Below the pieces are notes generated by a model. The model was given only the letters and a program-made list of their open reading frames with translations. It ran no database searches and was not told the origin of the DNA. A DNA stretch of 46,344 bases from Oscillospiraceae bacterium (GTDB lineage: Bacteria; Bacillota; Clostridia; Oscillospirales; Acutalibacteraceae): positions 1 through 46,344 of the forward strand of contig SVOS01000014.1 in the NCBI GenBank assembly GCA_015066245.1, in the 5' to 3' direction. Positions within the stretch are counted from its first letter, which is position 1; every line of letters begins with the position of its first letter. Positions 37,256-44,417 of this stretch are shown here, in pieces. Made by a program: the position numbers and the translations under genes.

Positions 37256-38076
37256 TGAAAATTAAGCCATACGATTTTCACACACATTCTCTGTTTTGCG
37301 ATGGCAAAAACACACTTGAAGAAATGGTCCTTGCCGTTATAGACAAGGGCTTTTCTGCAATTGGGTTTTCGGGACACAGCTATACTCATTTTGACCTTGA
37401 GTGCGGTATTCCCGATGAGAAAGAGGCGGAGTATTTCGGAGAATGCAGAAAGCTTCAGAAAAAGTATAATGATAAAATAGATGTATTCTGCGGTATCGAG
37501 CGTGATTTTTATGCTGACAATGAGTACCCTGATACAGATTATGTAATTGGCTCCGTTCATTATCTGAAGGTAGGGGAGGACAACTTCCTTGCAGTTGATA
37601 TGGACAAAGAAACCCAGATAAATGGCGTCAATGAATATTTTGGCGGAGATTTTTTAAGTTTTGCCGAGTGCTACTTTGACACTGTATCAAAGCTCCCTGA
37701 GGTTCACAAAACCGATATCATCGGACACTTTGACCTGATTAAGATTTTTAATGCTGACGGAATGCTTTTTGACGAAACTAATAAGCGATATAAGGACGCT
37801 GCAATTAAAGCAGTTGATAAACTTCTTGCTTATGATGTGCTTTTTGAAGTTAATTCAGGAGCAGTTTTCAGAGGCAGAAGAAACGACCCGTATCCTTCGG
37901 TTTTTATACTGAAGCATATAGCATCTAAAGGTGGAAAGGTTATTTTAAGCGGTGACAGCCATGAGGTGAAGGCTCTCGGGTTTAACTTTGATAAATCTTT
38001 GGAACTTATTAAACGTTGCGGATTCAAAAGTGTTTATACAATTACAAATGACGGAAAAAAAGAGCTTGAATTTTAA
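37255..38076 (+). CDS. hisK: Histidinol-phosphatase, PHP family
   Basis: Metal-dependent phosphatase of the PHP superfamily that makes histidinol. The 273-residue protein has the first PHP motif DFHTHSLFCDGKN, then GFSGHSYTHF, a GIERDFYAD element, DYVIGSVHYL, a GHFDLIKIF motif and the closing SGDSHE metal motif. As the last gene of the operon it completes every step of the pathway. It overlaps hisIE by one base (TAATG) and is followed by a strong terminator. Confidence 0.94.
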   Translation: MKIKPYDFHTHSLFCDGKNTLEEMVLAVIDKGFSAIGFSGHSYTHFDLECGIPDEKEAEYFGECRKLQKKYNDKIDVFCGIERDFYADNEYPDTDYVIGSVHYLKVGEDNFLAVDMDKETQINGVNEYFGGDFLSFAECYFDTVSKLPEVHKTDIIGHFDLIKIFNADGMLFDETNKRYKDAAIKAVDKLLAYDVLFEVNSGAVFRGRRNDPYPSVFILKHIASKGGKVILSGDSHEVKALGFNFDKSLELIKRCGFKSVYTITNDGKKELEF

Positions 38077-38108
38077 AATTCAGGCTCTTATATTTAGTTA
38101 AATGAAAA

Positions 38109-38146
38109 TCCCCACCGATTTATTTATCGGTGGGGAAGTTTTTTAC
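38109..38146. terminator. Terminator between the histidine operon and the convergent NlpC/P60 gene
   Basis: A perfect 11-bp stem TCCCCACCGAT (38109-38119) / ATCGGTGGGGA (38126-38136) with a 6-base loop is followed by AGTTTTTT on the plus strand and by a T-run on the minus strand. It probably works for both directions. Confidence 0.92.
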
Positions 38147-39660
38147 CAGTTTCTGTTGGCTCTTGCTTTGATTCTTTCGTATCTTGCTTTTCTCTTTTTC
38201 TTTTCGTTAGAGTAAACAAACCAGAAAGCACCGGCCATAAATGCAATCATAACAATAAGCCACAATGTAAACGAACCTGAGCGGGAAGAGGGAGCATCAG
38301 CGGATGCACTCTCAAACTCAACGCCTTCCAGCGCTTTTGCTGCAAGTTCTGCAGATTTAAGGGTTACTTTCTCTGATGCTGCAGAAGTTGTTGCAGGAGC
38401 TGTAACAATCTGGTTTACGGTGTTTGCAGTATCGTTTTTGTCATCTTTATCTGCCTTTGCAGGGGGAGTGAGAGTTTCAACATCTTCTTTTGCATCGGGG
38501 TTTTCAAGAGCGGTAGAGCTGAAGATAGCAGCGTAAGTAAGCTTATCTACCTTGCCTGTAGGCTCAAGACCATTCTGAGTCTGAAATTCTGTAACTGCAG
38601 ATTCTGTCATAGGACCAAAGTAGCCTGTGGCATCGTCATTAAAATATCCGAGATTTGCAAGCTCAGACTGGATATCATAGATGTTGTCGTCATAGTCACC
38701 TGTGGAGTATGATGTTTCTTCATCCTCTGCAGGCTCTGTTTCTTCGGTAGCAATAGTTTCTTCTTCGATTTCTTCTGTTTCGGGCTCGGTTACTTCTTCT
38801 TCAATTTCTGCAACAGGTGCATTATCAGAGAAGAGAAGCTCCAGCTCTTCGGGGCCTGCAATACCGTCAGCGTAAAGACCTGCTGCTGACTGGAAAGCCA
38901 TATATGCAGCCTCGGTTACTGCACCGTAGTAGCCGGTGATATCATCGTTGAAGAATCCAAGCTCTTTGAGTCTTTCCTGAATGGAAGAAACTCTCTCATC
39001 AGTGCTGCCTAACTTTATGTATTCACTGTCAGTTGATGTATCCTCAGTATCAGATGCAGAATCCGCAACAGAATCGGGGTTGCCGGGCTCTGCAGATGAA
39101 ACACCGCTTGCGTCAAGATAATAGTCAACGCCGTCTACAGTGATATATGTGTCTGTAAGATACTCGCCGTCTTCGTAATAGTAATAGTTACCGCCAAAAT
39201 ACTCCCAGCCGGTGTCAGGGTAGGAGATAGTCTCGTGCTTGAACCACATTGTCCAGTTTTTGCTGTAAACAGATTCATAGCAAATGCCGTAGTCAGAGCT
39301 TCTTGCATCTACTGCCATACCATTGCCGACATAAACGCCAACATGGCCGGGCTGATAAAGACCAAGACCATGAATATTGGGTACACCGTCAGATACATAA
39401 CCTGAATCCTGGCAATAATCAATCATTGCACAGCGGTCACCGCCTGCATACATATAAATAAGACCTGAGCAGTCTACTGCACCTTCGCAGGCGCTGCCGT
39501 AAACATAAGACCAGCCGCTATAGTAAGCGTTGAGTACATGCTCAGAAAGACCGATACCTGTTCCTGCAGCAGCGGCACCGGGTATACCCGAAACTGCAGA
39601 AATTGTCAGTATCACCGCCAATATAAGAAAGAGAGCCAAAGCTCTTTTGATTTTTAACAT
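38143..39660 (-). CDS. Membrane-tethered NlpC/P60 cell-wall hydrolase with two peptidoglycan-binding domains
   Basis: Cell-wall protein of 505 residues, probably a peptidoglycan endopeptidase. Order: signal peptide (1-33), NlpC/P60 domain (about 38-145) with Cys64 in AVDCSGLIYMY and His106 in PGHVGVYVG, a tyrosine-rich segment like a choline/glucan-binding repeat (152-186), PG_binding_1 domain (217-278), a Glu-rich linker (284-316), a second PG_binding_1 domain (322-381), an Ala/Thr-rich stretch, then a C-terminal membrane helix (464-484) and a basic cytoplasmic tail. Start ATG at 39660 follows GGAGG; a TTG at 39672 is less likely. The terminal anchor means it stays on the membrane facing the wall. 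Confidence 0.9.
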   Translation of the reverse strand: MLKIKRALALFLILAVILTISAVSGIPGAAAAGTGIGLSEHVLNAYYSGWSYVYGSACEGAVDCSGLIYMYAGGDRCAMIDYCQDSGYVSDGVPNIHGLGLYQPGHVGVYVGNGMAVDARSSDYGICYESVYSKNWTMWFKHETISYPDTGWEYFGGNYYYYEDGEYLTDTYITVDGVDYYLDASGVSSAEPGNPDSVADSASDTEDTSTDSEYIKLGSTDERVSSIQERLKELGFFNDDITGYYGAVTEAAYMAFQSAAGLYADGIAGPEELELLFSDNAPVAEIEEEVTEPETEEIEEETIATEETEPAEDEETSYSTGDYDDNIYDIQSELANLGYFNDDATGYFGPMTESAVTEFQTQNGLEPTGKVDKLTYAAIFSSTALENPDAKEDVETLTPPAKADKDDKNDTANTVNQIVTAPATTSAASEKVTLKSAELAAKALEGVEFESASADAPSSRSGSFTLWLIVMIAFMAGAFWFVYSNEKKKRKARYERIKARANRNW

Positions 39661-39677
39661 AAAGACCTCCAAATGTT

Positions 39678-39694
39678 TGCAGCACCATGCTGCA
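39678..39694 (-). other. Hairpin just upstream of the NlpC/P60 ribosome site
   Basis: A perfect 7-bp stem TGCAGCA / TGCTGCA with a 3-base loop lies 7 bases from the GGAGG (39666-39670). It could affect translation or message stability. Confidence 0.5.
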
Positions 39695-39753
39695 TAGGGA
39701 ATAAGGTGTCAGAAAATTACAATTCCGATAACCTTTGTTACAACTTTGTAATC

Positions 39754-39782
39754 ATTATAGCACAACAAGACTTTGGTTGCAA
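39754..39782 (-). promoter_or_regulatory. Promoter of the NlpC/P60 gene
   Basis: Minus-strand TTGCAA (39777-39782), 17-base spacer, TATAAT (39754-39759) with an extended -10 TG. The leader is about 90 bases, too short for a full ydaO-type c-di-AMP riboswitch. Confidence 0.75.
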
Positions 39783-39999
39783 CCCCTAAATGTGAATTTT
39801 TTATGAAAAACCATAAATATAGTTTAAGTTTAATATTCGGATACAATATGTATAAACGAAAATGTTACAAATTTGAAATGTTCTTAATTCAAAAAGCTAT
39901 GTGTATGTATGGTTTGCATATCAAATTTTTAAAATATAGCATAAAACTAAGAAGTTCAGGGGATTTTTAAAAATTAAATTTGGAAAAATCGAAAAAACA
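39783..39999. other. AT-rich gap without a supported gene
   Basis: The 373-base gap 39673-40045 holds the NlpC/P60 leader and promoter at one end and the tRNA promoter at the other. The middle is AT-rich. It carries an open frame of 65 codons (39773-39970) with no ribosome site and tRNA-spacer-like composition, which I do not accept as a gene. Confidence 0.6.
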
Positions 40000-40028
40000 T
40001 TGACAATACATTAATCTTGTGTTAGAAT
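40000..40028 (+). promoter_or_regulatory. Promoter of the tRNA-Ser pair
   Basis: TTGACA (40000-40005), 17-base spacer, TAGAAT (40023-40028) with a TG extension, 17 bases before the first mature tRNA base. Confidence 0.85.
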
Positions 40029-40045
40029 ACAACTTGTCCCTAAAC

Positions 40046-40134
40046 GGAGAGATGTCCGAGCGGTTTAAGGAGCTAGTCTTGAAAACTAGTGATACCGAAA
40101 GGTACCAAGGGTTCGAATCCCTTTCTCTCCGCCA
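40046..40134 (+). tRNA. tRNA-Ser (anticodon TGA), CCA encoded
   Basis: Acceptor arms GGAGAGA (40046-40052) and TCTCTCC (40124-40130) pair fully. The anticodon arm is CTAGT-CTTGAAA-ACTAG with TGA at 40080-40082, reading UCA-type serine codons. The long variable arm (GATACCGAAAGGTACC region) is typical of class II tRNA-Ser, and the T loop is GTTCGAATC. The discriminator G is followed by an encoded CCA. Confidence 0.97.
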
Positions 40135-40168
40135 ATTTAAATATTACTTTTTTAAGTTCACTATATTC

Positions 40169-40258
40169 GGAGGATTACTCAAGTGGTGAAGAGGCTCCCC
40201 TGCTAAGGGAGTAGGTCGGGTAACCGGCGCGAGAGTTCGAATCTCTTGTCCTCCGCCA
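40169..40258 (+). tRNA. tRNA-Ser (anticodon GCT), CCA encoded
   Basis: Acceptor GGAGGAT (40169-40175) pairs with GTCCTCC (40248-40254), with one G-U pair. The anticodon stem CTCCC/GGGAG encloses CTGCTAA, anticodon GCT, decoding AGC/AGU. A long variable arm with GGTCGGGTAACCGGC and the T loop GTTCGAATC confirm tRNA-Ser. CCA is encoded. It is 34 bases after the first tRNA and shares its promoter and terminator. Confidence 0.97.
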
Positions 40259-40259
40259 G

Positions 40260-40300
40260 AAAAAGACCGTAACTTTGGTATCAAAGTTACGGTCTTTTTC
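40260..40300 (+). terminator. Terminator of the tRNA operon
   Basis: A perfect 18-bp stem (40260-40277 / 40282-40299) with a GTAT loop runs from AAAAAGACCGTAACTTTG to its complement ending in TTTTT, directly after the second tRNA CCA end. Confidence 0.95.
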
Positions 40301-40302
40301 AA

Positions 40303-40477
40303 CGAAATAAATCCCTTGCGGGATTTGTGAAATACGCTTTGCGTGTGAAATATTGCTTTGCAATGTGAAATGCTATGGGCGTAGGGAGATTTATTTCATT
40401 TCACTTGATGCAAAAGCATCAAATTTCACAATTTACGAAGTAAATTATTTCACATTTGCGTAAGGTAAATATTTCAC
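40303..40477. repeat. Mirrored array of short hairpins separated by GTGAAAT / ATTTCAC
   Basis: The left half has GTGAAAT at 40327, 40345 and 40365; the right half has the complement ATTTCAC at 40398, 40423, 40447 and 40471. Between them stand small hairpins: ACGC-TTT-GCGT, ATTGC-TTT-GCAAT, TTGATGC-AAAA-GCATCAA, AATTTAC-GAA-GTAAATT. In addition GAAATAAATCCC (40303-40314) pairs with GGGagATTTATTTC (40384-40397). The array is thus both locally and globally palindromic. It encodes no protein. Similar hairpin strings are, to my recollection, scattered in clostridial genomes, but I cannot assign a family. Confidence 0.75.
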
Positions 40478-40502
40478 TTTCCAGCGTAATCCTGATACAA
40501 GG

Positions 40503-40531
40503 TTGCGGTTATTTTCTTTTTATGGTATAAT
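40503..40531 (+). promoter_or_regulatory. Promoter of the 158-aa unknown gene
   Basis: TTGCGG (40503-40508), 17-base spacer, TATAAT (40526-40531) with an extended -10 TG. The start of transcription would fall only about ten bases before the GGAGG ribosome site. Confidence 0.72.
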
Positions 40532-40552
40532 GAAATAATAGGAGGTTATAAT

Positions 40553-41029
40553 ATGCATTTCTTGTTTATGAAAGATTTGTTTTCGCAATACGAAACGGAT
40601 ATACGTATCGAAAACGATATTGAAACCATTCACATAAGAAATAAGCAGTTCGAAGATGAGATTGTAGTACATTATTTCCCGGATGGCTACTATACCTATC
40701 TTTTGTGCTTTGCAACGCAACATGGCGATATTTCATCTAAAGAAGAATTGATACAATATGCGCTTTCTTTTGCTAACGCTGAGAAAGCAGCTATTGAATT
40801 TTTCGAAAACGAAAAGAACAGCTTTGGTGGAGAAATTGAAGTATCTTTGCTCGATAACATCTCTTATGATGAATTGAGAAATTACTTTGGATACCCCCAT
40901 CTTGATTTAACGAATCTTACATTCAAGGTTCGTGCGTGGAATGCTCGTTATTGTTTTGATGGATATTTTGAAAAAAGCGAAACGGGAGCAATAGAAATCA
41001 GAAAGAAATATGTCAAATGCACCCCCTAA
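40553..41029 (+). CDS. Unrecognised 158-residue protein
   Basis: I do not recognise this protein. It is cytoplasmic by appearance: no signal peptide, no membrane segment, acidic, rich in Phe, Tyr and Glu, with alternating strand-like segments and one helix-like part (about 62-90, KEELIQYALSFANAEKAAIEFFENEKN). The ATG is well placed behind GGAGG (40541-40545) and a good promoter, so it is probably expressed. An internal ATG at 40568 is possible but less well spaced. The last residues Cys-Thr-Pro and the stop are encoded by the first copy of the TGCACCCCCT repeat, suggesting the repeat entered or replaced the natural 3' end. Codon and base use look more AT-rich than the housekeeping neighbours. 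Confidence 0.7.
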   Translation: MHFLFMKDLFSQYETDIRIENDIETIHIRNKQFEDEIVVHYFPDGYYTYLLCFATQHGDISSKEELIQYALSFANAEKAAIEFFENEKNSFGGEIEVSLLDNISYDELRNYFGYPHLDLTNLTFKVRAWNARYCFDGYFEKSETGAIEIRKKYVKCTP

Positions 41030-41107
41030 AACCCAATTTGCACCCCCTGACTTAAAAATGCACCCCCTAAAATGACTTTGCACCCCCTAGCTTCAAAAGG
41101 GGGTGCA
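41018..41107. repeat. 20-bp tandem repeat TGCACCCCCT with one inverted copy
   Basis: TGCACCCCCT occurs at 41018, 41039, 41059 and 41079 (periods 21, 20, 20) with variable 10-base spacers, and its complement AGGGGGTGCA at 41098-41107. The single inverted copy can pair with any of the four direct copies; pairing with the nearest gives a 10-bp stem and an 8-base loop. Each direct copy is followed by AA, GA, AA or AG, so in the frame of the upstream gene every unit reads Cys-Thr-Pro-stop. Confidence 0.8.
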
Positions 41108-41134
41108 TTTGTATTAAAATTAGGGTTCGTCTTC

Positions 41135-41174
41135 AAATAAAAGCGATGCACTTTTGTGTATCGCTTTTATTTTT
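41135..41174. terminator. Terminator after the unknown gene
   Basis: A long stem AAATAAAAGCGAT (41135-41147) / ATCGCTTTTATTT (41160-41172), extended inward by GCAC/GTGT pairing around TTTT, is followed by TT on the plus strand and by A/T-rich sequence on the other. It may serve both converging genes. Confidence 0.88.
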
Positions 41175-41195
41175 GTCATATTTTTAATAAAAACT

Positions 41196-41221
41196 AAGAG
41201 CTGTCAGTTAAGACAGCTCTT
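41196..41221 (-). terminator. Terminator of the MFS gene, overlapping its stop codon
   Basis: AAGAGCTGTC (41196-41205) / GACAGCTCTT (41212-41221) is a perfect 10-bp stem. The MFS stop codon (41208-41210) lies in the loop, and minus-strand TAGTTTTTATT follows. Confidence 0.85.
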
Positions 41222-42365
41222 TTATATTCTTGTTTTCAGTTGTAAAGAAAAGCAGTATCATACCTGTTACAGAGATAACGGTGGTTATGATAAGCATATT
41301 TTCCACACCCAGGGCATCAATCATTGCACCCCCTGCAAAATGGGCGATTAAACATCCGATGGTGTTTGCGGCTGAGATATATGCCTGTCCTTTGACAGTA
41401 TCTCTGTCGCTGACAACTTCTCCTGCATAGTAAACCGAGCAGACTGTGTATAGGGCATAGCCTGCAATCTGGCAAATCTGGGCGATATAAAGTCCCAATA
41501 TTCCCGGGATAATGAGGGTGAGCAAAATTCTCAGAACGAAAAATACTCCTGATATTCTCATATATGTGCCGGAGCCTGCAAGCTTAAGAAGCTTTGTGAA
41601 AAACACAATGGTGGGTATTTCGATAAGTGTCGATACCATCAGCACTGTACCCTGAGCGTTTGCATCGCCTTTAAAGACTGAAATCTGATACATACAGTTG
41701 CCGAGGATATTGTGACCAATCATAATTGTCGCTACTGCAAAAAGCAAAGCGGTAAATTTCTTGTTTCGCTTGAAAAAGTCTGTGATTTTCGAAGCTTTTT
41801 CTTTCTTTGTAATTGCTTCGGCACCTTTTGGAAAGAGAATGGTAGAAATAACACCCAGAAGGCAAAAGAATATTGCAAAAATCGGCACCGCAGACTCGGT
41901 GAAAGTTTCTATCAACTTGTTAGCAGCAAATGCGGTTATCCCGAACGCAAAGGCACCCACACCGCGTGCAACACCAAAGTTTACGTTGTATCCTGATTTT
42001 ATGGCGACCATACCCATGGAGTTTATAAAGGCAGGATAAACCACTACTCCCACATAAGAGATTGCATATATCAGTGCGGTCAGGTATGTGTCAGAGATAA
42101 AGGGGAGAAGTGCCGAGCAAAGGAGCATAAGCGATGACAGTATCAGCAATACGCCCTTAAGAGGAAGCTTGTTTTTATCAATTACCGAGGTGAGCACAGG
42201 TTGAAGCACAAAGGCAACTGCCGTAGAAACCGCAAGGAGGATTCCAACAACAGTGCTTGAAAGTCCCTTGGATAAAAGATATCTGTTTGCATAGGAATAA
42301 AGAACTCCGTAAATTCCCCAAAGGGCAATCTGCAAAGAAATATATAGTAAATTAGCTTTTTTCAA
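41208..42365 (-). CDS. MFS transporter
   Basis: Major facilitator superfamily permease of about 385 residues with twelve predicted membrane segments; it resembles the MFS_1-like/sugar-nucleoside symporter type, but the substrate cannot be told. The start is placed at a TTG (42365) with GGAG 7 bases upstream, giving MKKANLLYISLQIALWGIYG. The frame is open for 20 more codons upstream, but that segment contains the promoter and is not membrane-like. It is a single-gene unit, convergent with the unknown gene and divergent from htpG. Confidence 0.87.
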   Translation of the reverse strand: MKKANLLYISLQIALWGIYGVLYSYANRYLLSKGLSSTVVGILLAVSTAVAFVLQPVLTSVIDKNKLPLKGVLLILSSLMLLCSALLPFISDTYLTALIYAISYVGVVVYPAFINSMGMVAIKSGYNVNFGVARGVGAFAFGITAFAANKLIETFTESAVPIFAIFFCLLGVISTILFPKGAEAITKKEKASKITDFFKRNKKFTALLFAVATIMIGHNILGNCMYQISVFKGDANAQGTVLMVSTLIEIPTIVFFTKLLKLAGSGTYMRISGVFFVLRILLTLIIPGILGLYIAQICQIAGYALYTVCSVYYAGEVVSDRDTVKGQAYISAANTIGCLIAHFAGGAMIDALGVENMLIITTVISVTGMILLFFTTENKNIKELS

Positions 42366-42396
42366 AATTAAACTCCGTTTCTTTTTTTCTGTCAGT

Positions 42397-42425
42397 ATAG
42401 TATCATAAAGACACAACTCTTTCAA
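42397..42425 (-). promoter_or_regulatory. Promoter of the MFS gene
   Basis: Minus-strand TTGAAA (42420-42425), 17-base spacer, TACTAT (42397-42402), about 32 bases upstream of the TTG start. Confidence 0.6.
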
Positions 42426-42439
42426 GTATGAACTGTCTA

Positions 42440-42481
42440 TTGACTTTAATTATAAGTAGGGATAAAATAATATGGTATAAT
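42440..42481 (+). promoter_or_regulatory. Promoter region of htpG
   Basis: TTGACT (42440-42445) pairs at 17 bases with TAAAAT (42463-42468). A second -10-like TATAAT with TG extension lies at 42476-42481, just before the GGAGG. No CIRCE repeat is visible. Confidence 0.6.
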
Positions 42482-42501
42482 TATTTTGGAGGAATTTATA
42501 A

Positions 42502-44385
42502 ATGAAACAGTTTAAAACAGAATCCAAAAAGATGTTGGATATGATGATTAACTCTGTTTACACAAACAGAGAGATTTTTTTAAGAGAGCTTATTTCAAAC
42601 GCCAGTGATGCAATCGACAAAAGATACTTCCGCTCTCTTACTGACCAGAGCTTTGCTTTACCTCGTGAGGAGTACGGCATTGACATTTCTATTGATAAAG
42701 AAAACCGTATTATTAAAATTACTGATAACGGCTGCGGTATGACCGAAAGCGAGCTTGAGGAAAATCTTTCTACAATCGCTCACTCAGGTTCGGGCACTTT
42801 CAAAAGCGAGAATACTGACGAAAACATCAGCATTATCGGTCAGTTTGGCGTAGGTTTTTACTCTGCATTTATGATAAGCAAGAAGATTTCTGTCCGTACC
42901 CGTGCAATCGGCTCAGATACAGCTTTTTGCTGGGAGAGTGAGGGCACAGAAGGCTACACAATCACTCCTTGCGACTATGAGCCTTTCGGCTCTGAGATTA
43001 CTCTTTATATCAAAGAGGACACCGAAACAGAAAACTTCACCGAGTTTCTGGACCAGTACAAAATCAAAGGTCTTGTAAAGCGTTATTCCGACTATATCCG
43101 CTATCCTATCCGTATGGACATGGAGATTACAAAGCCCCAGTACTCCGACGACGAAAACGCAGAGCCCAAATACGAAACTACAATTGAAAATCAGACTTTA
43201 AATTCCATGGTTCCTCTCTGGCACAGAAATGCATCAGAAGTAACCGAAGAAGAGTACAACGATTTTTACAAGTCTGCATTTTTTGACTACAATGCTCCTG
43301 CAAAGACCATTCAGGCTCATATCGAGGGTACTGTTGAGTATGAAACATTGATGTTTATTCCTCAGAAAGCTCCCGTAGATTATTATTCCAAGGGCTATGA
43401 GAAGGGACTTACTCTTTACTCAAACGGTGTAATGATCATGGACAAGTGTCCTGATTTGCTTCCCGATTACTTTAATTTTGTAAAGGGTATTGTAGACAGC
43501 TCCGACCTTACTCTTAATATTTCAAGAGAAACCCTGCAGCAGAATTATCAGCTCAGAACTATTGCAAAAAGCCTTGAGAAGAAAATCCGCTCAGAGCTTT
43601 CTAAGCTTATGACTCAGGACAGAGAAAAGTACACAGGATTCTTCAAGGAGTTTGGTGCAGTTCTTAAGTTTGGTGTATATAACGATTATGGTGCTAATAA
43701 AGATACACTAAAGGACTTGCTTGTGTTCAAATCTGTTGCAACAGATAATTATATTTCTTTTAAAGAATATACTGAGGCTATGCCCGAAGACCAGAAGGCT
43801 ATCTACTATGCTTCTGCTGCTACAGAGGAGCTTGCAAAGAGCCTTCCCAGAACAAATCTTGTCCGCTCAAAGGGATATGACGTACTTCTCTTTACAGATG
43901 AGGTGGATGAGTTTGTTGCGACTACTCTTGGAACTTATGCAGACAAAAACTTTATTAATGTAACATCAGGTAACCTTGACCTTTCTTCCGATGACGAAAA
44001 GGAAAGCGTAAATACTCTTAACGAAGAGTCCAAAGACCTTCTTGCATTTATGGGAGAAGTGCTCAAGGGCGAGGTAAAGTCTGTAAGATTTTCTAACTCT
44101 ATTGGTGAGCATCCCGTAAGCTTGGTAAGTGAGGGTTACATCTCAGCCGAAATGGCAAGGGTGCTTTCGCAGCTTCCAGGCAGAGAAAACATGAATCTTG
44201 CTCAGACAGTTCTTGAGATTAATATGAATCATAAGCTTACAGAAAGCCTCAAAAACCTCTTTGAGTCCGATAAGGAAAAGCTGACTGCTTACACTGAGAT
44301 TCTTTATGCTCAGGCAAGACTCATAAGCGGCCTTGATGTAAAAGACCCTGTGAAATTAAGCTCTCAGATTTGCGATTTGCTTTGA
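42502..44385 (+). CDS. htpG: Molecular chaperone HtpG (Hsp90)
   Basis: Bacterial Hsp90, an ATP-dependent dimeric chaperone in the cytoplasm. The 627-residue protein has the GHKL ATP-binding domain (1-~215) with NREIFLRELISNASDAID, DNGCGM, and GQFGVGFYSAF motifs, the middle domain with NISRETLQQN, and the C-terminal dimerisation domain. The absence of a CIRCE element agrees with htpG often being outside the HrcA regulon. GGAGG precedes the ATG. The next gene, ktrB, starts 32 bases later. Confidence 0.97.
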   Translation: MKQFKTESKKMLDMMINSVYTNREIFLRELISNASDAIDKRYFRSLTDQSFALPREEYGIDISIDKENRIIKITDNGCGMTESELEENLSTIAHSGSGTFKSENTDENISIIGQFGVGFYSAFMISKKISVRTRAIGSDTAFCWESEGTEGYTITPCDYEPFGSEITLYIKEDTETENFTEFLDQYKIKGLVKRYSDYIRYPIRMDMEITKPQYSDDENAEPKYETTIENQTLNSMVPLWHRNASEVTEEEYNDFYKSAFFDYNAPAKTIQAHIEGTVEYETLMFIPQKAPVDYYSKGYEKGLTLYSNGVMIMDKCPDLLPDYFNFVKGIVDSSDLTLNISRETLQQNYQLRTIAKSLEKKIRSELSKLMTQDREKYTGFFKEFGAVLKFGVYNDYGANKDTLKDLLVFKSVATDNYISFKEYTEAMPEDQKAIYYASAATEELAKSLPRTNLVRSKGYDVLLFTDEVDEFVATTLGTYADKNFINVTSGNLDLSSDDEKESVNTLNEESKDLLAFMGEVLKGEVKSVRFSNSIGEHPVSLVSEGYISAEMARVLSQLPGRENMNLAQTVLEINMNHKLTESLKNLFESDKEKLTAYTEILYAQARLISGLDVKDPVKLSSQICDLL

Positions 44386-44417
44386 TAATTTTAACTGACT
44401 CACTATAAGGAGGCTTT

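Noticed and set aside
39660..39760. c-di-AMP (ydaO) riboswitch before the NlpC/P60 gene
   Set aside because: The leader is about 90 bases and lacks the long two-domain core of that riboswitch.
39773..39970. Open frame of 65 codons between the NlpC/P60 promoter and the tRNA genes
   Set aside because: No ribosome site, overlaps the promoter -35 region, lies in AT-rich spacer and has no recognisable protein character.
40046..40258. Possible integration site at the tRNA-Ser genes
   Set aside because: No integrase gene and no second copy of the tRNA 3' end was seen downstream within the window.
40175..40363. Minus-strand open frame across the second tRNA and its terminator
   Set aside because: It runs over a confirmed tRNA-Ser and a perfect terminator; not a gene.
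40303..40477. CRISPR array
   Set aside because: Repeats are only 7 bases long, spacers are themselves palindromic, and orientation flips halfway; no cas genes are present.
41325..41335. Further copy of TGCACCCCCTG inside the MFS gene
   Set aside because: It encodes the AGGAM segment of the transporter in a place where small residues are expected, so I treat it as coincidence and not as part of the repeat array.
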